The notes below the pieces were generated by a model. That model was not told the origin of the DNA, did not search any database, and saw only the letters and a list, made by a program, of their open reading frames with translations. Below are positions 51,921 through 60,476 of a stretch of 64,000 nt of DNA, in pieces. How positions within the stretch are numbered: position 1 is the first letter of the stretch; each line of letters starts with the position of its first letter. Both the position numbers and the translations under genes were made by a program. The DNA lies in the NCBI RefSeq assembly GCF_019703875.1, contig NZ_AP024110.1, positions 1,798,001-1,862,000 on the forward strand. Reading direction: 5' to 3'. The stretch comes from Methyloradius palustris. GTDB taxonomy: Bacteria; Pseudomonadota; Gammaproteobacteria; Burkholderiales; Methylophilaceae.

Positions 51921-51947
51921 TTATCGGCATATTTGAAACAAACTTTA
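51921..51947 (-). promoter_or_regulatory. Consensus sigma-28 promoter of flgMN
   Basis: On the minus strand TAAAGTTT (51947-51940), an 11-nt spacer and GCCGATAA (51928-51921) match the FliA consensus exactly. The predicted start is about 45 nt before the flgM ATG. Confidence 0.95.
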
Positions 51948-52008
51948 GGATTTAATTTGGTCATCTTTTTATTGTGATGCATTCGATAGCACTAGATTTG
52001 ATTCAGTA

Positions 52009-52749
52009 TCAAAATCTCACATCAATTTGGCCGCCATTACGTGCGATGCCAGAAATCACTTGGCCACTGGCTACTTTAACCTGCACGACTTGCCCTTCAC
52101 CTGCAGTCGTTAAGGCTTGGCCTTCTGCGCTTACTTGAAAACCATCACCGATTGAATTCAATACTACTTTTTGACCTTGTAATACTACAGGCGACATTTT
52201 TAACATTTCTTGCCGCAATACCGTCCCTGCTTGTAGCGAAACACTCACGGTGCGGCCAATGACCTGCTCTGGATCAGTAAAGATACCTGAAGGTAACTGC
52301 GCCAAATCGCCACTTTGATACATTAAATCTTGGCTAGTCACCACACGCCCTTGGGTTAATGGTGCAGCTGCGGTGAGATATTGAGACATCACGCTGATGT
52401 TAGCTTGCAGATAAATCTTCCATACCGGCATATCGCAACTCACACCAATATTGGTTCTACCCCAAACACGACTGCCAGGCGGTAAAAACACTTGCATCTG
52501 TGGGCAGGCTGGCAATTTCAGGTTTCTATCTACAGGCGTTGCACTGACGGTGACTTTGCCTGGATAACCTATTGTTTGCATCGTCAGAAACTCTTCGACT
52601 TTAACTTTGACAGCATTCAAATCCTGCTTGGCATCAGGGATGGATTGAACCTCTGCATAGCTTGAAAGTGATGACAACAAGAATACTGACACAGCTAACC
52701 TAGCAAATGCTTGATTGCTACGAATGAGGTTTTGTAATGGCTTAATCAT
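52009..52749 (-). CDS. flgA: Flagellar P-ring assembly chaperone FlgA
   Basis: Periplasmic chaperone for FlgI. A signal peptide (FARLAVSVFLLSSLSSYAE) is followed by an N-terminal domain and a SAF/ChapFlgA domain (AAAPLTQGRVVTSQDLMYQ, IGRTVSVSLQAGTVLRQEML and the closing ISGIARNGGQIDVRF). An in-frame ATG at 52788 was rejected, because the ATG at 52749 has GGAG upstream (246 residues). It is divergent from flgB, the usual arrangement. Confidence 0.94.
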   Translation of the reverse strand: MIKPLQNLIRSNQAFARLAVSVFLLSSLSSYAEVQSIPDAKQDLNAVKVKVEEFLTMQTIGYPGKVTVSATPVDRNLKLPACPQMQVFLPPGSRVWGRTNIGVSCDMPVWKIYLQANISVMSQYLTAAAPLTQGRVVTSQDLMYQSGDLAQLPSGIFTDPEQVIGRTVSVSLQAGTVLRQEMLKMSPVVLQGQKVVLNSIGDGFQVSAEGQALTTAGEGQVVQVKVASGQVISGIARNGGQIDVRF

Positions 52750-52980
52750 GTTGGACTCCAATACTGATAGGAAATCTTCAACATGCATTCTACGAACATC
52801 AACGCCAAGTCAATCCAAGATAAAAGTGAGAATTACCCTCTTTATCCTGCAATTGAAGTATTAGCAATAACCCTATTATCTGTTTCATCATCTTTAACGG
52901 TTATAGCGGAAATTTCTTTAATCGGTCTAACTTTTAGTAGGTCTGACTTTCGCTGATGCTGATGTAAAGGAGGCAATCAA

Positions 52981-53397
52981 TTGGATAAATTAGATGCAGC
53001 ATTTAACTTTCACCAATCCGCACTGCGCTTGCGCTCTGAGCGGCAAGAGCTGCTTGCCTCCAACATAGCCAATGCCGACACCCCTAACTATAAAGCACGC
53101 GACATTGATTTTAACGCTGCATTAAAGGGGGCAATGGCTGGCAATTCTTCATTATCGTTAACGACCTCTAAAACTTCAGCTGAGCATCTAAACGGCATGA
53201 ATCAAGGTGGCCCAGCCACAGGCGGTGCTGATGCCCCACTCTTCCGCCCGATCATCCAAGGTGCAGTCGATGGTAATACGGTAGATATGGATGTGGAGCG
53301 TAATCAGTTCACTGATAACGCCATTCGCTATGAAGCGAGCTTGATTATGCTCAATGGCACTATCAAGAAAATGCTAACCGCGATTACTGGGCAATAA
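52981..53397 (+). CDS. flgB: Flagellar proximal rod protein FlgB
   Basis: First gene of the rod/hook operon. It encodes 138 residues with the N-terminal rod motif LLASNIANADTPNYKARDIDF and a C-terminal helix. The start codon is TTG, supported by an excellent AAGGAGG ribosome site 6 bp upstream and by alignment of the N-terminal helix. No ATG fits. The divergent region upstream (52789-52980) should hold the FlhDC-dependent promoter. Confidence 0.96.
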   Translation: MDKLDAAFNFHQSALRLRSERQELLASNIANADTPNYKARDIDFNAALKGAMAGNSSLSLTTSKTSAEHLNGMNQGGPATGGADAPLFRPIIQGAVDGNTVDMDVERNQFTDNAIRYEASLIMLNGTIKKMLTAITGQ

Positions 53398-53444
53398 CCA
53401 TGACGTACACCATTGCTCTGCCTAACCGAATTTAGGAGAACGAC

Positions 53445-53852
53445 ATGTCACTATTTAATGTATTTAATATTGCGGGCTCAGCGATGAGCGCCCAATCACA
53501 GCGCTTAAATACCACGGCAAGTAACCTCGCCAATGCCGACAGCACGACCAGTGCAAACGGTTTACCTTATAAAGCTAAGCAAGTGATTTTCAGCGCTGTG
53601 CCGATGAAAGACCAGGCCAGTAGCGGCGTAAAAGTGAATAAGGTGATCGAAGATAATTCCCCACCAAGAGTACTCTACGACCCCAAAAACCCGAAAGCAG
53701 ATGCAAAAGGCTATGTGACCATGCCTAACGTGAATGTGACTGAAGAAATGGTCAATATGATTTCTGCATCACGTGCCTACCAGAACAATGTGGAAACCAT
53801 GAACGCAGCAAAAACCATGTTGCTGAAGACTTTGACAATCGGTCAATCTTAA
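53445..53852 (+). CDS. flgC: Flagellar proximal rod protein FlgC
   Basis: A 135-residue rod subunit: N-terminal IAGSAMSAQSQRLNTTASNLANADS and C-terminal NVNVTEEMVNMISASRAYQNNVE are the family hallmarks. A GGAG ribosome site precedes it. It lies 47 bp after flgB in the flgBCDEFGHIJ operon. Confidence 0.97.
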   Translation: MSLFNVFNIAGSAMSAQSQRLNTTASNLANADSTTSANGLPYKAKQVIFSAVPMKDQASSGVKVNKVIEDNSPPRVLYDPKNPKADAKGYVTMPNVNVTEEMVNMISASRAYQNNVETMNAAKTMLLKTLTIGQS

Positions 53853-53915
53853 ATGGCCCTAATTTTAACAGCAGCCCTACTTTAAATTTACCAAACCCTT
53901 TGAAGGGATAACACC

Positions 53916-54596
53916 ATGACGACAGTGAACACCCAGCAAGTATCTAACGAATTGTTAGCCACCATGAACGGTACTTCCAGTACCTCGACTTCGGCACAAA
54001 CCAGCACGGATGAGGCAACTAACCGCTTTATGACCTTGCTGGTCACACAACTAAAGAACCAGGATCCACTCAACCCAATGGACAATGCTGAGCTCACCAG
54101 TCAACTGGCGCAACTCTCAACAGTTACTGGCATCAACCAGCTTAATACCACGGTGGATAGCCTGCTTGGCAGCTTGCAATCCAGCCAGTCTTATCAAGCA
54201 TCTGGCCTGGTTGGGCATAACGTACTGGTCGATGGAAACAGCTTAACGCTGAAGGATGGTGCTGGGTACTTTGGAATCGACCTGCCAGTAGGCGCCAATA
54301 ATGTAACGGTCACGATCAAAGACTCCAGCGGCACCCCAGTCAAGAGCATCACGATGGGCAAGCAGGACGAAGGCACACTGCCATTGGTCTGGGATGGCAC
54401 GACAGATAGTGGCACTACCGCAGCAAATGGCAAATATACATTTGATGTCAGCGCTACTATATCTAATACCAGCGTTACAGCTACAGGCTTGAGTTATCAA
54501 TCAGTACTTAGTGTTTCAAACACGACCAGTGGTGTAAAACTCAATTTAAGTGATAACAGCTCAGTGAGCACAGACAGCGTTAAAGAGATTTTTTAA
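53916..54596 (+). CDS. flgD: Hook cap (scaffold) protein FlgD
   Basis: A 226-residue assembly factor capping the growing hook. It has a Ser/Thr-rich N terminus, the export segment FMTLLVTQLKNQDPLNPMDN, ELTSQLAQLSTVTGINQLN, then an FlgD Ig-like domain with GTLPLVWDGTTDSGTTAANG. The length is normal. Confidence 0.96.
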   Translation: MTTVNTQQVSNELLATMNGTSSTSTSAQTSTDEATNRFMTLLVTQLKNQDPLNPMDNAELTSQLAQLSTVTGINQLNTTVDSLLGSLQSSQSYQASGLVGHNVLVDGNSLTLKDGAGYFGIDLPVGANNVTVTIKDSSGTPVKSITMGKQDEGTLPLVWDGTTDSGTTAANGKYTFDVSATISNTSVTATGLSYQSVLSVSNTTSGVKLNLSDNSSVSTDSVKEIF

Positions 54597-54655
54597 AAGA
54601 AATATTAAGTGAAATACAGCCAACATTCAGTTAACGAAATAAACAGGAGAACATC

Positions 54656-55867
54656 ATGAGTTTTCAACAAGGTTTAAGTGGTTTAAATGCTGCATCAAAA
54701 AGTCTGGACGTCACGGGCAACAATATTGCCAATGCGAATACAGTCGGCTTTAAACAATCCCGTGCAGAATTCGCTGATGTTTATGCCAATTCACTGAATG
54801 GCGGCGGCTCGAATACACAAATTGGTATCGGCACCAAAGTAGCCACCATACAAACGCAATTCACCCAAGGCAATATCACCAATACAACTAATTCGCTTGA
54901 TCTAGCGATTAACGGAGGCGGATTTTTTCGACTCAACAACAATGGAACTGTGATCTATTCGCGAAATGGCCAGTTTCAACTGAATAAAGACGGATACATT
55001 GTAAATGCATCGGGCGACCACCTCACAGGCTACACTGCAGATGCAGCAGGTAATCTTTCTACAGGAGCACCTGCTGATCTGTTCATCAATACAGCCAATC
55101 TGCCTGCATCAGCGAGTACTACCATCGATGCGGTCGTCAATTTGGATGCGCGCACCGCCGTGAATGCTGCCGTATTTAATGCAACTGACCCTACAACCTA
55201 TGACCAATCAACATCCGTGACCGTGTTTGATAGTTTGGGCAATCCGCATACCGTACAAAACTTTTATACCAAGACTGCTCCCGGCACTTGGAAAGTAAAT
55301 ACGACTATAGATGGAAGTTCTACAGTTACAGCTGGGTCTCCAGCCACACTTAGCTTTAATACTTCTGGCATTGCTACTGGTGCTACAACACAAAACGTTG
55401 CCTTTACTGCCGCTGGTGCAGCTAACGTTTCAATTACATTAGATTATGCTGGAAGTACGCAGTTTGGATCTATCTTCTCAGTCAACAGCCTGGCACAAAA
55501 CGGTTATACCTCTGGTCAGCTATCCAAATTTACCACTTCAGCTGATGGCACGATTGTAGGTAGTTATACCAATGGTCAAACCAAAGTATTGGGCCAAGTT
55601 AATCTCGTCAATTTTGCCAATCCAAATGGGTTAGTTAATCTTGGCAACAATACCTATGCTGAGAGCTCAGCTTCTGGTGTGCCAGTAGCTGGTACGCCAG
55701 GCACTGCAAGCTTAGGCGTATTGCAATCCAATGCGCTGGAAGACGCCAATGTTGACTTGACCGCAGAACTGGTAAATTTGATCACCGCCCAGCGTTATTA
55801 CCAGGCCAATGCGCAGACCATCAAGACGGAAGACCAGATCCAGCAAACACTGGTCAATCTTCGCTAA
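54656..55867 (+). CDS. flgE: Flagellar hook protein FlgE
   Basis: Forms the universal joint. It is 403 residues, with the N-terminal SFQQGLSGLNAASKSLDVTGNNIANANTVGFK (shown in part), the conserved GGFF box and the C-terminal SNVDLT-like ALEDANVDLTAELVNLITAQRYYQANAQTI. The middle domain is Thr/Ala-rich, as is usual for exposed hook domains. An AGGAG ribosome site precedes the ATG. Confidence 0.97.
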   Translation: MSFQQGLSGLNAASKSLDVTGNNIANANTVGFKQSRAEFADVYANSLNGGGSNTQIGIGTKVATIQTQFTQGNITNTTNSLDLAINGGGFFRLNNNGTVIYSRNGQFQLNKDGYIVNASGDHLTGYTADAAGNLSTGAPADLFINTANLPASASTTIDAVVNLDARTAVNAAVFNATDPTTYDQSTSVTVFDSLGNPHTVQNFYTKTAPGTWKVNTTIDGSSTVTAGSPATLSFNTSGIATGATTQNVAFTAAGAANVSITLDYAGSTQFGSIFSVNSLAQNGYTSGQLSKFTTSADGTIVGSYTNGQTKVLGQVNLVNFANPNGLVNLGNNTYAESSASGVPVAGTPGTASLGVLQSNALEDANVDLTAELVNLITAQRYYQANAQTIKTEDQIQQTLVNLR

Positions 55868-55915
55868 TAGCATTGCAACATTAAGTATTTGAGTCGTGAG
55901 CAAAGGAGCTAAACC

Positions 55916-56659
55916 ATGGATCGCATGATTTACACCGCAATGTCAGGTGCAAAACACATCCTTGAGCAGCAGACCACCACTGCGCATAATCTGGCGAACA
56001 CATCATCTACCGGGTTTAAGGCTCAGGTCGATTCATTCCGTGCCGTGCCTATTGTCAGTGATGGCCTGAATACACGCACATTTGTAGTGGATGCAACGGT
56101 AGGGGCTGATTTTTCCAATGGCCCTATCCAAGCCACCAACCGTGATCTGGATATTGCGATACAAGGTAAAGGCTGGCTAGCCGTACAACGTGCAGATGGT
56201 TCCGAAGGCTACACGAGAAATGGCGCACTCAAACTCAATGAAAACGGCGTTTTACAAACTTCTAATGGATTAACGGTATTGGGCGATACAGGCCCTATCA
56301 CTATTCCGCCTGATGTCAGAATATCCATCGGTAAAGATGGCACGATTTCGTCAGTACAGAATACGACAGTGCCAGGCCCAGCCAATACCATTGGCCGCCT
56401 GAAGCTGGTCAATCCTGATGAGTCTAATCTGGTACGTGGCGGTGATGGATTGTTTGTCACCGCAGACAACTCACCAGTCCAGGCTGATGCCACAGTTTCT
56501 GTGGTGACAGGTGCCTTGGAAGGCAGCAATGTCAACGTGGTAGATGCCATGGTCACCATGATCAGCTTGCAACGACAGTTCGATACGCAAATGCGGCTAT
56601 TGCAGGATGCCGAGAAGAACGCTGAAAAAGCCAATCAGATCTTCGGATTAAATGGCTAG
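55916..56659 (+). CDS. flgF: Flagellar rod protein FlgF
   Basis: A 247-residue proximal-to-distal rod subunit. The start MDRMIYTAMSGAKHILEQQ and the C-terminal LEGSNVNVVDAMVTMISLQRQFD are typical. The central DLDIAIQGKGWLAVQ corresponds to the GFF box of the rod family. It follows flgE by 48 bp with AGGAG upstream. Confidence 0.97.
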   Translation: MDRMIYTAMSGAKHILEQQTTTAHNLANTSSTGFKAQVDSFRAVPIVSDGLNTRTFVVDATVGADFSNGPIQATNRDLDIAIQGKGWLAVQRADGSEGYTRNGALKLNENGVLQTSNGLTVLGDTGPITIPPDVRISIGKDGTISSVQNTTVPGPANTIGRLKLVNPDESNLVRGGDGLFVTADNSPVQADATVSVVTGALEGSNVNVVDAMVTMISLQRQFDTQMRLLQDAEKNAEKANQIFGLNG

Positions 56660-56734
56660 TAGTTTCGCTATGATAGGGTTTAATCAGGGTTAAAAGACTT
56701 TGACTGGCAACAACAAGTTACGAGAGGAAGCAAA

Positions 56735-57517
56735 ATGATACGTTCACTATGGATTTCAAAAACAGGCCTGGATGCGCAACAAACGCAGATGGATGTGATC
56801 TCGAATAACTTGGCCAACGTCAGTACCAACGGCTTTAAAAGAACACGCGCAGTGTTTGAAGATTTGCTCTACCAAAATATTCGCCAGCCCGGTGCGCAGT
56901 CATCCCAGCAAACCCAATTACCATCTGGCTTACAACTCGGCACTGGTGTAAGACCCGTTGCCACCGAACGTATATTCACACAAGGCAACCTCGAGCAAAC
57001 CAGCAATAGCAAAGACGTAGCGATTGATGGTAACGGCTTCTTCCAGGTGTTATTGCCTGACGGGACAACCGCTTATACACGCGACGGTTCTTTCCAGACC
57101 GATAGCCAAGGTCAATTGGTCACCTCCAGTGGCTTTCCTGTGCAGCCTGCGATCACTATCCCATCTAACGCCCAGAGCTTCACCGTGGGTCGTGATGGTA
57201 CGGTTTCTATCACACAACCTGGCTCAGCAAATGCAGTGCAAATTGGCAGTATCCAGTTAGCCACTTTTATCAACTCAGCTGGCTTGCTGAGCAAGGGTGA
57301 AAATCTCTATGTAGAAACAGCGGCCTCTGGCACAGCAAACACTAATGCCCCAGGTTCAAACGGCGCTGGTGTACTGTCACAGGGTTATGTAGAAACCTCC
57401 AACGTCAACGTGGTTGAAGAATTGGTGAATATGATACAAACCCAGCGCGCTTATGAGATCAACAGTAAAGCAATCACTACGTCAGATGAGATGCTGGCAA
57501 AACTTTCACAAATGTAG
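56735..57517 (+). CDS. flgG: Flagellar distal rod protein FlgG
   Basis: A 260-residue distal rod subunit, the standard length. The N terminus MIRSLWISKTGLDAQQTQMD, VISNNLANVSTNGFKR, DVAIDGNGFFQV and the C-terminal VETSNVNVVEELVNMIQTQRAYE are intact. It is the most conserved rod protein of the operon. Confidence 0.98.
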   Translation: MIRSLWISKTGLDAQQTQMDVISNNLANVSTNGFKRTRAVFEDLLYQNIRQPGAQSSQQTQLPSGLQLGTGVRPVATERIFTQGNLEQTSNSKDVAIDGNGFFQVLLPDGTTAYTRDGSFQTDSQGQLVTSSGFPVQPAITIPSNAQSFTVGRDGTVSITQPGSANAVQIGSIQLATFINSAGLLSKGENLYVETAASGTANTNAPGSNGAGVLSQGYVETSNVNVVEELVNMIQTQRAYEINSKAITTSDEMLAKLSQM

Positions 57518-57578
57518 CAATTGATAGCTAGATAAGAATTAAGTAACAAGCGTGCAAGAGATTAGATGAGGTATCAAT

Positions 57579-58310
57579 ATGAAAATGATCATTAAAAAGG
57601 CTGACAATAGAAAATTGGGCACCATCATGCCTGCAGCCATGATATTTTCTAAACAACAAAATGCCCGTCTATTGCTGATTAGCACCTGCCTGTTGCTCAA
57701 CGCGTGCGCGATTACGCCAACGTCTATTATTGATAAACCAACAACAGCAATGCCTGCAACGCCAGCGCCTGTTGCATTGAATAGCGGTGGGATATACAAC
57801 ACCGGCACTTTCAGGCCAATGCTGGAAGATCGGCGTGCGCGTTTTGTTGGCGATACCATTACCATCAATATTGTGGAAAATACTTCTGCAACTAAGGCAG
57901 GGGGTAGCTCTTCAACTAAAGATGGCTCTGTAGATGCATCGATCAGTGCATTTAATGGCAAGTCTTACCCCAAGGCTACTGCAACAGCAGCTAATAAGCT
58001 TTCAAATAAAGATACCGCAGCAGCTAACTCAAGCAATGTATTCAGTGGCTCAATTACTACAACGGTGATTGAAGTATTGCCTAATGGATATCTGGTTGTG
58101 AGTGGCGAGAAACAGGTATCCCTGGATAAGGGTACAGAATTCGTCAGGCTCTCTGGTGTAGTGAACCCTGACACTGTTGCGCTTGGGAATACCGTGCCTT
58201 CTACCCAAGTGGCTAATGCCAAAGTCGAATATCGTACCAATAGCAAGATTGATGGTGCTTTAATTGCCTCCTCAATCGCTAGATTTTTTCTTAGCCTGAC
58301 GGCCTTCTAA
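57579..58310 (+). CDS. flgH: Flagellar L-ring lipoprotein FlgH
   Basis: Outer-membrane ring of the basal body, 243 residues. The lipobox LLNAC places the lipidated cysteine near residue 43, giving an unusually long n-region. The ATG is supported by GAGG upstream, although internal Met17 and Met21 would give a more typical signal. RARFVGDTITINIVENTSA and the C-terminal VEYRTNSKIDGALIASSIARFFLSLTAF (part) mark the family. Confidence 0.95.
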   Translation: MKMIIKKADNRKLGTIMPAAMIFSKQQNARLLLISTCLLLNACAITPTSIIDKPTTAMPATPAPVALNSGGIYNTGTFRPMLEDRRARFVGDTITINIVENTSATKAGGSSSTKDGSVDASISAFNGKSYPKATATAANKLSNKDTAAANSSNVFSGSITTTVIEVLPNGYLVVSGEKQVSLDKGTEFVRLSGVVNPDTVALGNTVPSTQVANAKVEYRTNSKIDGALIASSIARFFLSLTAF

Positions 58311-58335
58311 TATATTGATCAAGGCTGAAAAAATC

Positions 58336-59454
58336 ATGAATAGCTCATTAAAGAATGTCCAAAAATTCAGTGCGATGCTTTTAATTGCGCTTTTTATCTT
58401 CAGCCCTGTCGCACATGCAGAGCGCCTGAAAGACTTGGCCACTATACAAGGCGTGCGTAGTAACCAATTGATTGGCTATGGCTTGGTTGTTGGCCTGGAT
58501 GGCACAGGTGACCAAACTACACAGACGCCATTCACTGTACAAAGTATTATCAGCATGATGCAACAGATGGGCATTAACCTGCCCGCTGGCACCAACCTGC
58601 AATTGAAAAACGTGGCCGCAGTGATGGTCACGAGCAGCCTGCCAGCATTTGCGCAGCCTGGACAGCTATTGGATGTCACTGTTTCATCGATGGGTAACGC
58701 TAAAAGCATACGCGGTGGCACCTTACTAATGACACCGCTTAGGGGTGCTGATAACCAGGTCTACGCCATGGCCCAGGGCAATCTAGTGGTCGGCGGCGTT
58801 GGCGCTTCTGCCAATGGCAGCCAGGCGCAAATCAACCATTTAAGTGTGGGCCGTATTTCAGATGGTGCGACAGTTGAACGTAGTGTACCCAGTAACTTCA
58901 CTCAAGATAACCTGATCAGCCTTGAACTCAAGGATGCAGATTTTTCCACAGCCAGTTTAGTCGTAGATGCCATCAATAAGCGCTTTGGCACAGGCACTGC
59001 AGCTGCCCAGGATGCCCGCGTGATCAAGGTATTAGGCCCTTCCACCCAAAATCGCGTTTCATTCATGGCAGCACTTGAAACACTGGATGTCAAACCTGCG
59101 CAAACCTATGCAAAAATTATCCTCAATGCCCGCACGGGTTCAGTTGTCATGAATCAATCTGTGTCGCTGGATGATTGCGCTGTTTCTCACGGCAATTTAT
59201 CAGTAGTGATTAACACGGCCCCTGTGATCAGCCAGCCTGGCGCATTATCCAACGGGCAGACCGTAGTTGCACAGCGTTCGACCATTGAGATTCAGAAAGA
59301 GCCAGGAAAGGTCTTGAAGTTACAGGGTGGTGCATCGCTTAATGATGTAATCAAGGCATTGAATGCCATTGGTGCAACGCCACAAGACTTACTGGCCATA
59401 CTGCAAGCAATGAAGGCTTCTGGCTCATTACATGCTGATCTGGAAATCATCTAG
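58336..59454 (+). CDS. flgI: Flagellar P-ring protein FlgI
   Basis: Periplasmic ring around the rod, dependent on FlgA. A signal peptide (MLLIALFIFSPVAHA) precedes the conserved ERLKDLATIQGVRSNQLIGYG. The C-terminal GASLNDVIKALNAIGATPQDLLAILQAMK segment is typical. An in-frame TTG at 58315 precedes it, but the ATG at 58336 gives a normal signal peptide (372 residues). Confidence 0.97.
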   Translation: MNSSLKNVQKFSAMLLIALFIFSPVAHAERLKDLATIQGVRSNQLIGYGLVVGLDGTGDQTTQTPFTVQSIISMMQQMGINLPAGTNLQLKNVAAVMVTSSLPAFAQPGQLLDVTVSSMGNAKSIRGGTLLMTPLRGADNQVYAMAQGNLVVGGVGASANGSQAQINHLSVGRISDGATVERSVPSNFTQDNLISLELKDADFSTASLVVDAINKRFGTGTAAAQDARVIKVLGPSTQNRVSFMAALETLDVKPAQTYAKIILNARTGSVVMNQSVSLDDCAVSHGNLSVVINTAPVISQPGALSNGQTVVAQRSTIEIQKEPGKVLKLQGGASLNDVIKALNAIGATPQDLLAILQAMKASGSLHADLEII

Positions 59455-59463
59455 GCAACCGCC

Positions 59464-60366
59464 ATGATTAATACAAAAATCGATGCAGCGAGTGATATGT
59501 CAGGAAAATTGGCGATGGATGCCAACAGCCTGAACAAGCTTAAACTTTCAGCCAAAGATAACTCGCCCGAAGCCATCAAGCAGGTTGCTAAGCAATTCGA
59601 GTCCATTTTCGTCAACATGATGCTCAAAAGCATGCGGGATGCCTCCCCGCAAGATGGCCCGTTTGATAACGAACAAAGCCGTACCTATACCGCCATGCTG
59701 GATCAGCAGCTCAGCCAGACCATTGCATCAAAGGGTATAGGTCTGGCCGATGTATTAGCCAAGCAATTAAGCAAGACTGGCTATGGCACGCACCCAGAAA
59801 CCAGTGATATGGATCTGGGTACTAGCCCAGATATCACAGAACTTAAAAACCTGTTGAATAAGCAACCTGTTCGCGACACGCCAAACCCTGCACCTGCTAA
59901 CACATCACTCACTCCAGACTCTTTCGAAGAGAAAATGGCTGGTGCGGCCAATGAAGCGAGCCAAGCCACAGGCATACCATCCAACTATATTCTGGGACAT
60001 GCTGCACTTGAAAGTGGCTGGGGGAAACGTGAAATCAAAGGCGCTGACGGGCAAACCAGTTATAACCTGTTTGGCATTAAAGCCACGGCCAACTGGACAG
60101 GGAAAACAGTGGATGCAGTGACTACAGAATATGTCCATGGCGTAAAACAGATCAAAGTGGAGAAATTCCGTGCCTACGATTCATACGCAGATGCTTTTAA
60201 AGACTTTGGCAATCTGATGCGTAATAATCCACGTTATAGCAAGGTCCTGAATAATCTGCAAGATGGCGGGAGCTATGCAAAAGCGGTACAAGCCGCCGGG
60301 TATGCCACAGACCCGGACTATGCAACAAAATTAAGCCAGGTGATTAAACAAGTAACCTCGGCCTGA
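59464..60366 (+). CDS. flgJ: Rod assembly peptidoglycan hydrolase FlgJ
   Basis: A dual-domain protein of 300 residues. The N-terminal rod-capping part (about 30-105, KQVAKQFESIFVNMMLKSMRDA) is followed by a Pro-rich linker and a C-terminal glucosaminidase domain (about 155-298) with the catalytic Glu in GHAALESGWGKREI. It locally opens peptidoglycan for the rod. It is the last gene before the sigma-28 promoter of flgK. Confidence 0.96.
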   Translation: MINTKIDAASDMSGKLAMDANSLNKLKLSAKDNSPEAIKQVAKQFESIFVNMMLKSMRDASPQDGPFDNEQSRTYTAMLDQQLSQTIASKGIGLADVLAKQLSKTGYGTHPETSDMDLGTSPDITELKNLLNKQPVRDTPNPAPANTSLTPDSFEEKMAGAANEASQATGIPSNYILGHAALESGWGKREIKGADGQTSYNLFGIKATANWTGKTVDAVTTEYVHGVKQIKVEKFRAYDSYADAFKDFGNLMRNNPRYSKVLNNLQDGGSYAKAVQAAGYATDPDYATKLSQVIKQVTSA

Positions 60367-60391
60367 TTGTTTGCTGCATTAACAGTATTGC

Positions 60392-60418
60392 TAAAGTTTG
60401 ACTTTTTAATGCCGTCAT
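60392..60418 (+). promoter_or_regulatory. Sigma-28 promoter of flgKL
   Basis: TAAAGTTT (60392-60399), an 11-nt spacer and GCCGTCAT (60411-60418): an exact -35 and five of eight matches in the -10. It is placed between flgJ and flgK with a predicted leader of about 50 nt. It separates the late junction genes from the rod/hook operon. Confidence 0.8.
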
Positions 60419-60476
60419 ACACATAGAAGCAAAAAATTTAAACTCAATGGATTAAAGCTGGCTTTTCGGCACATAT

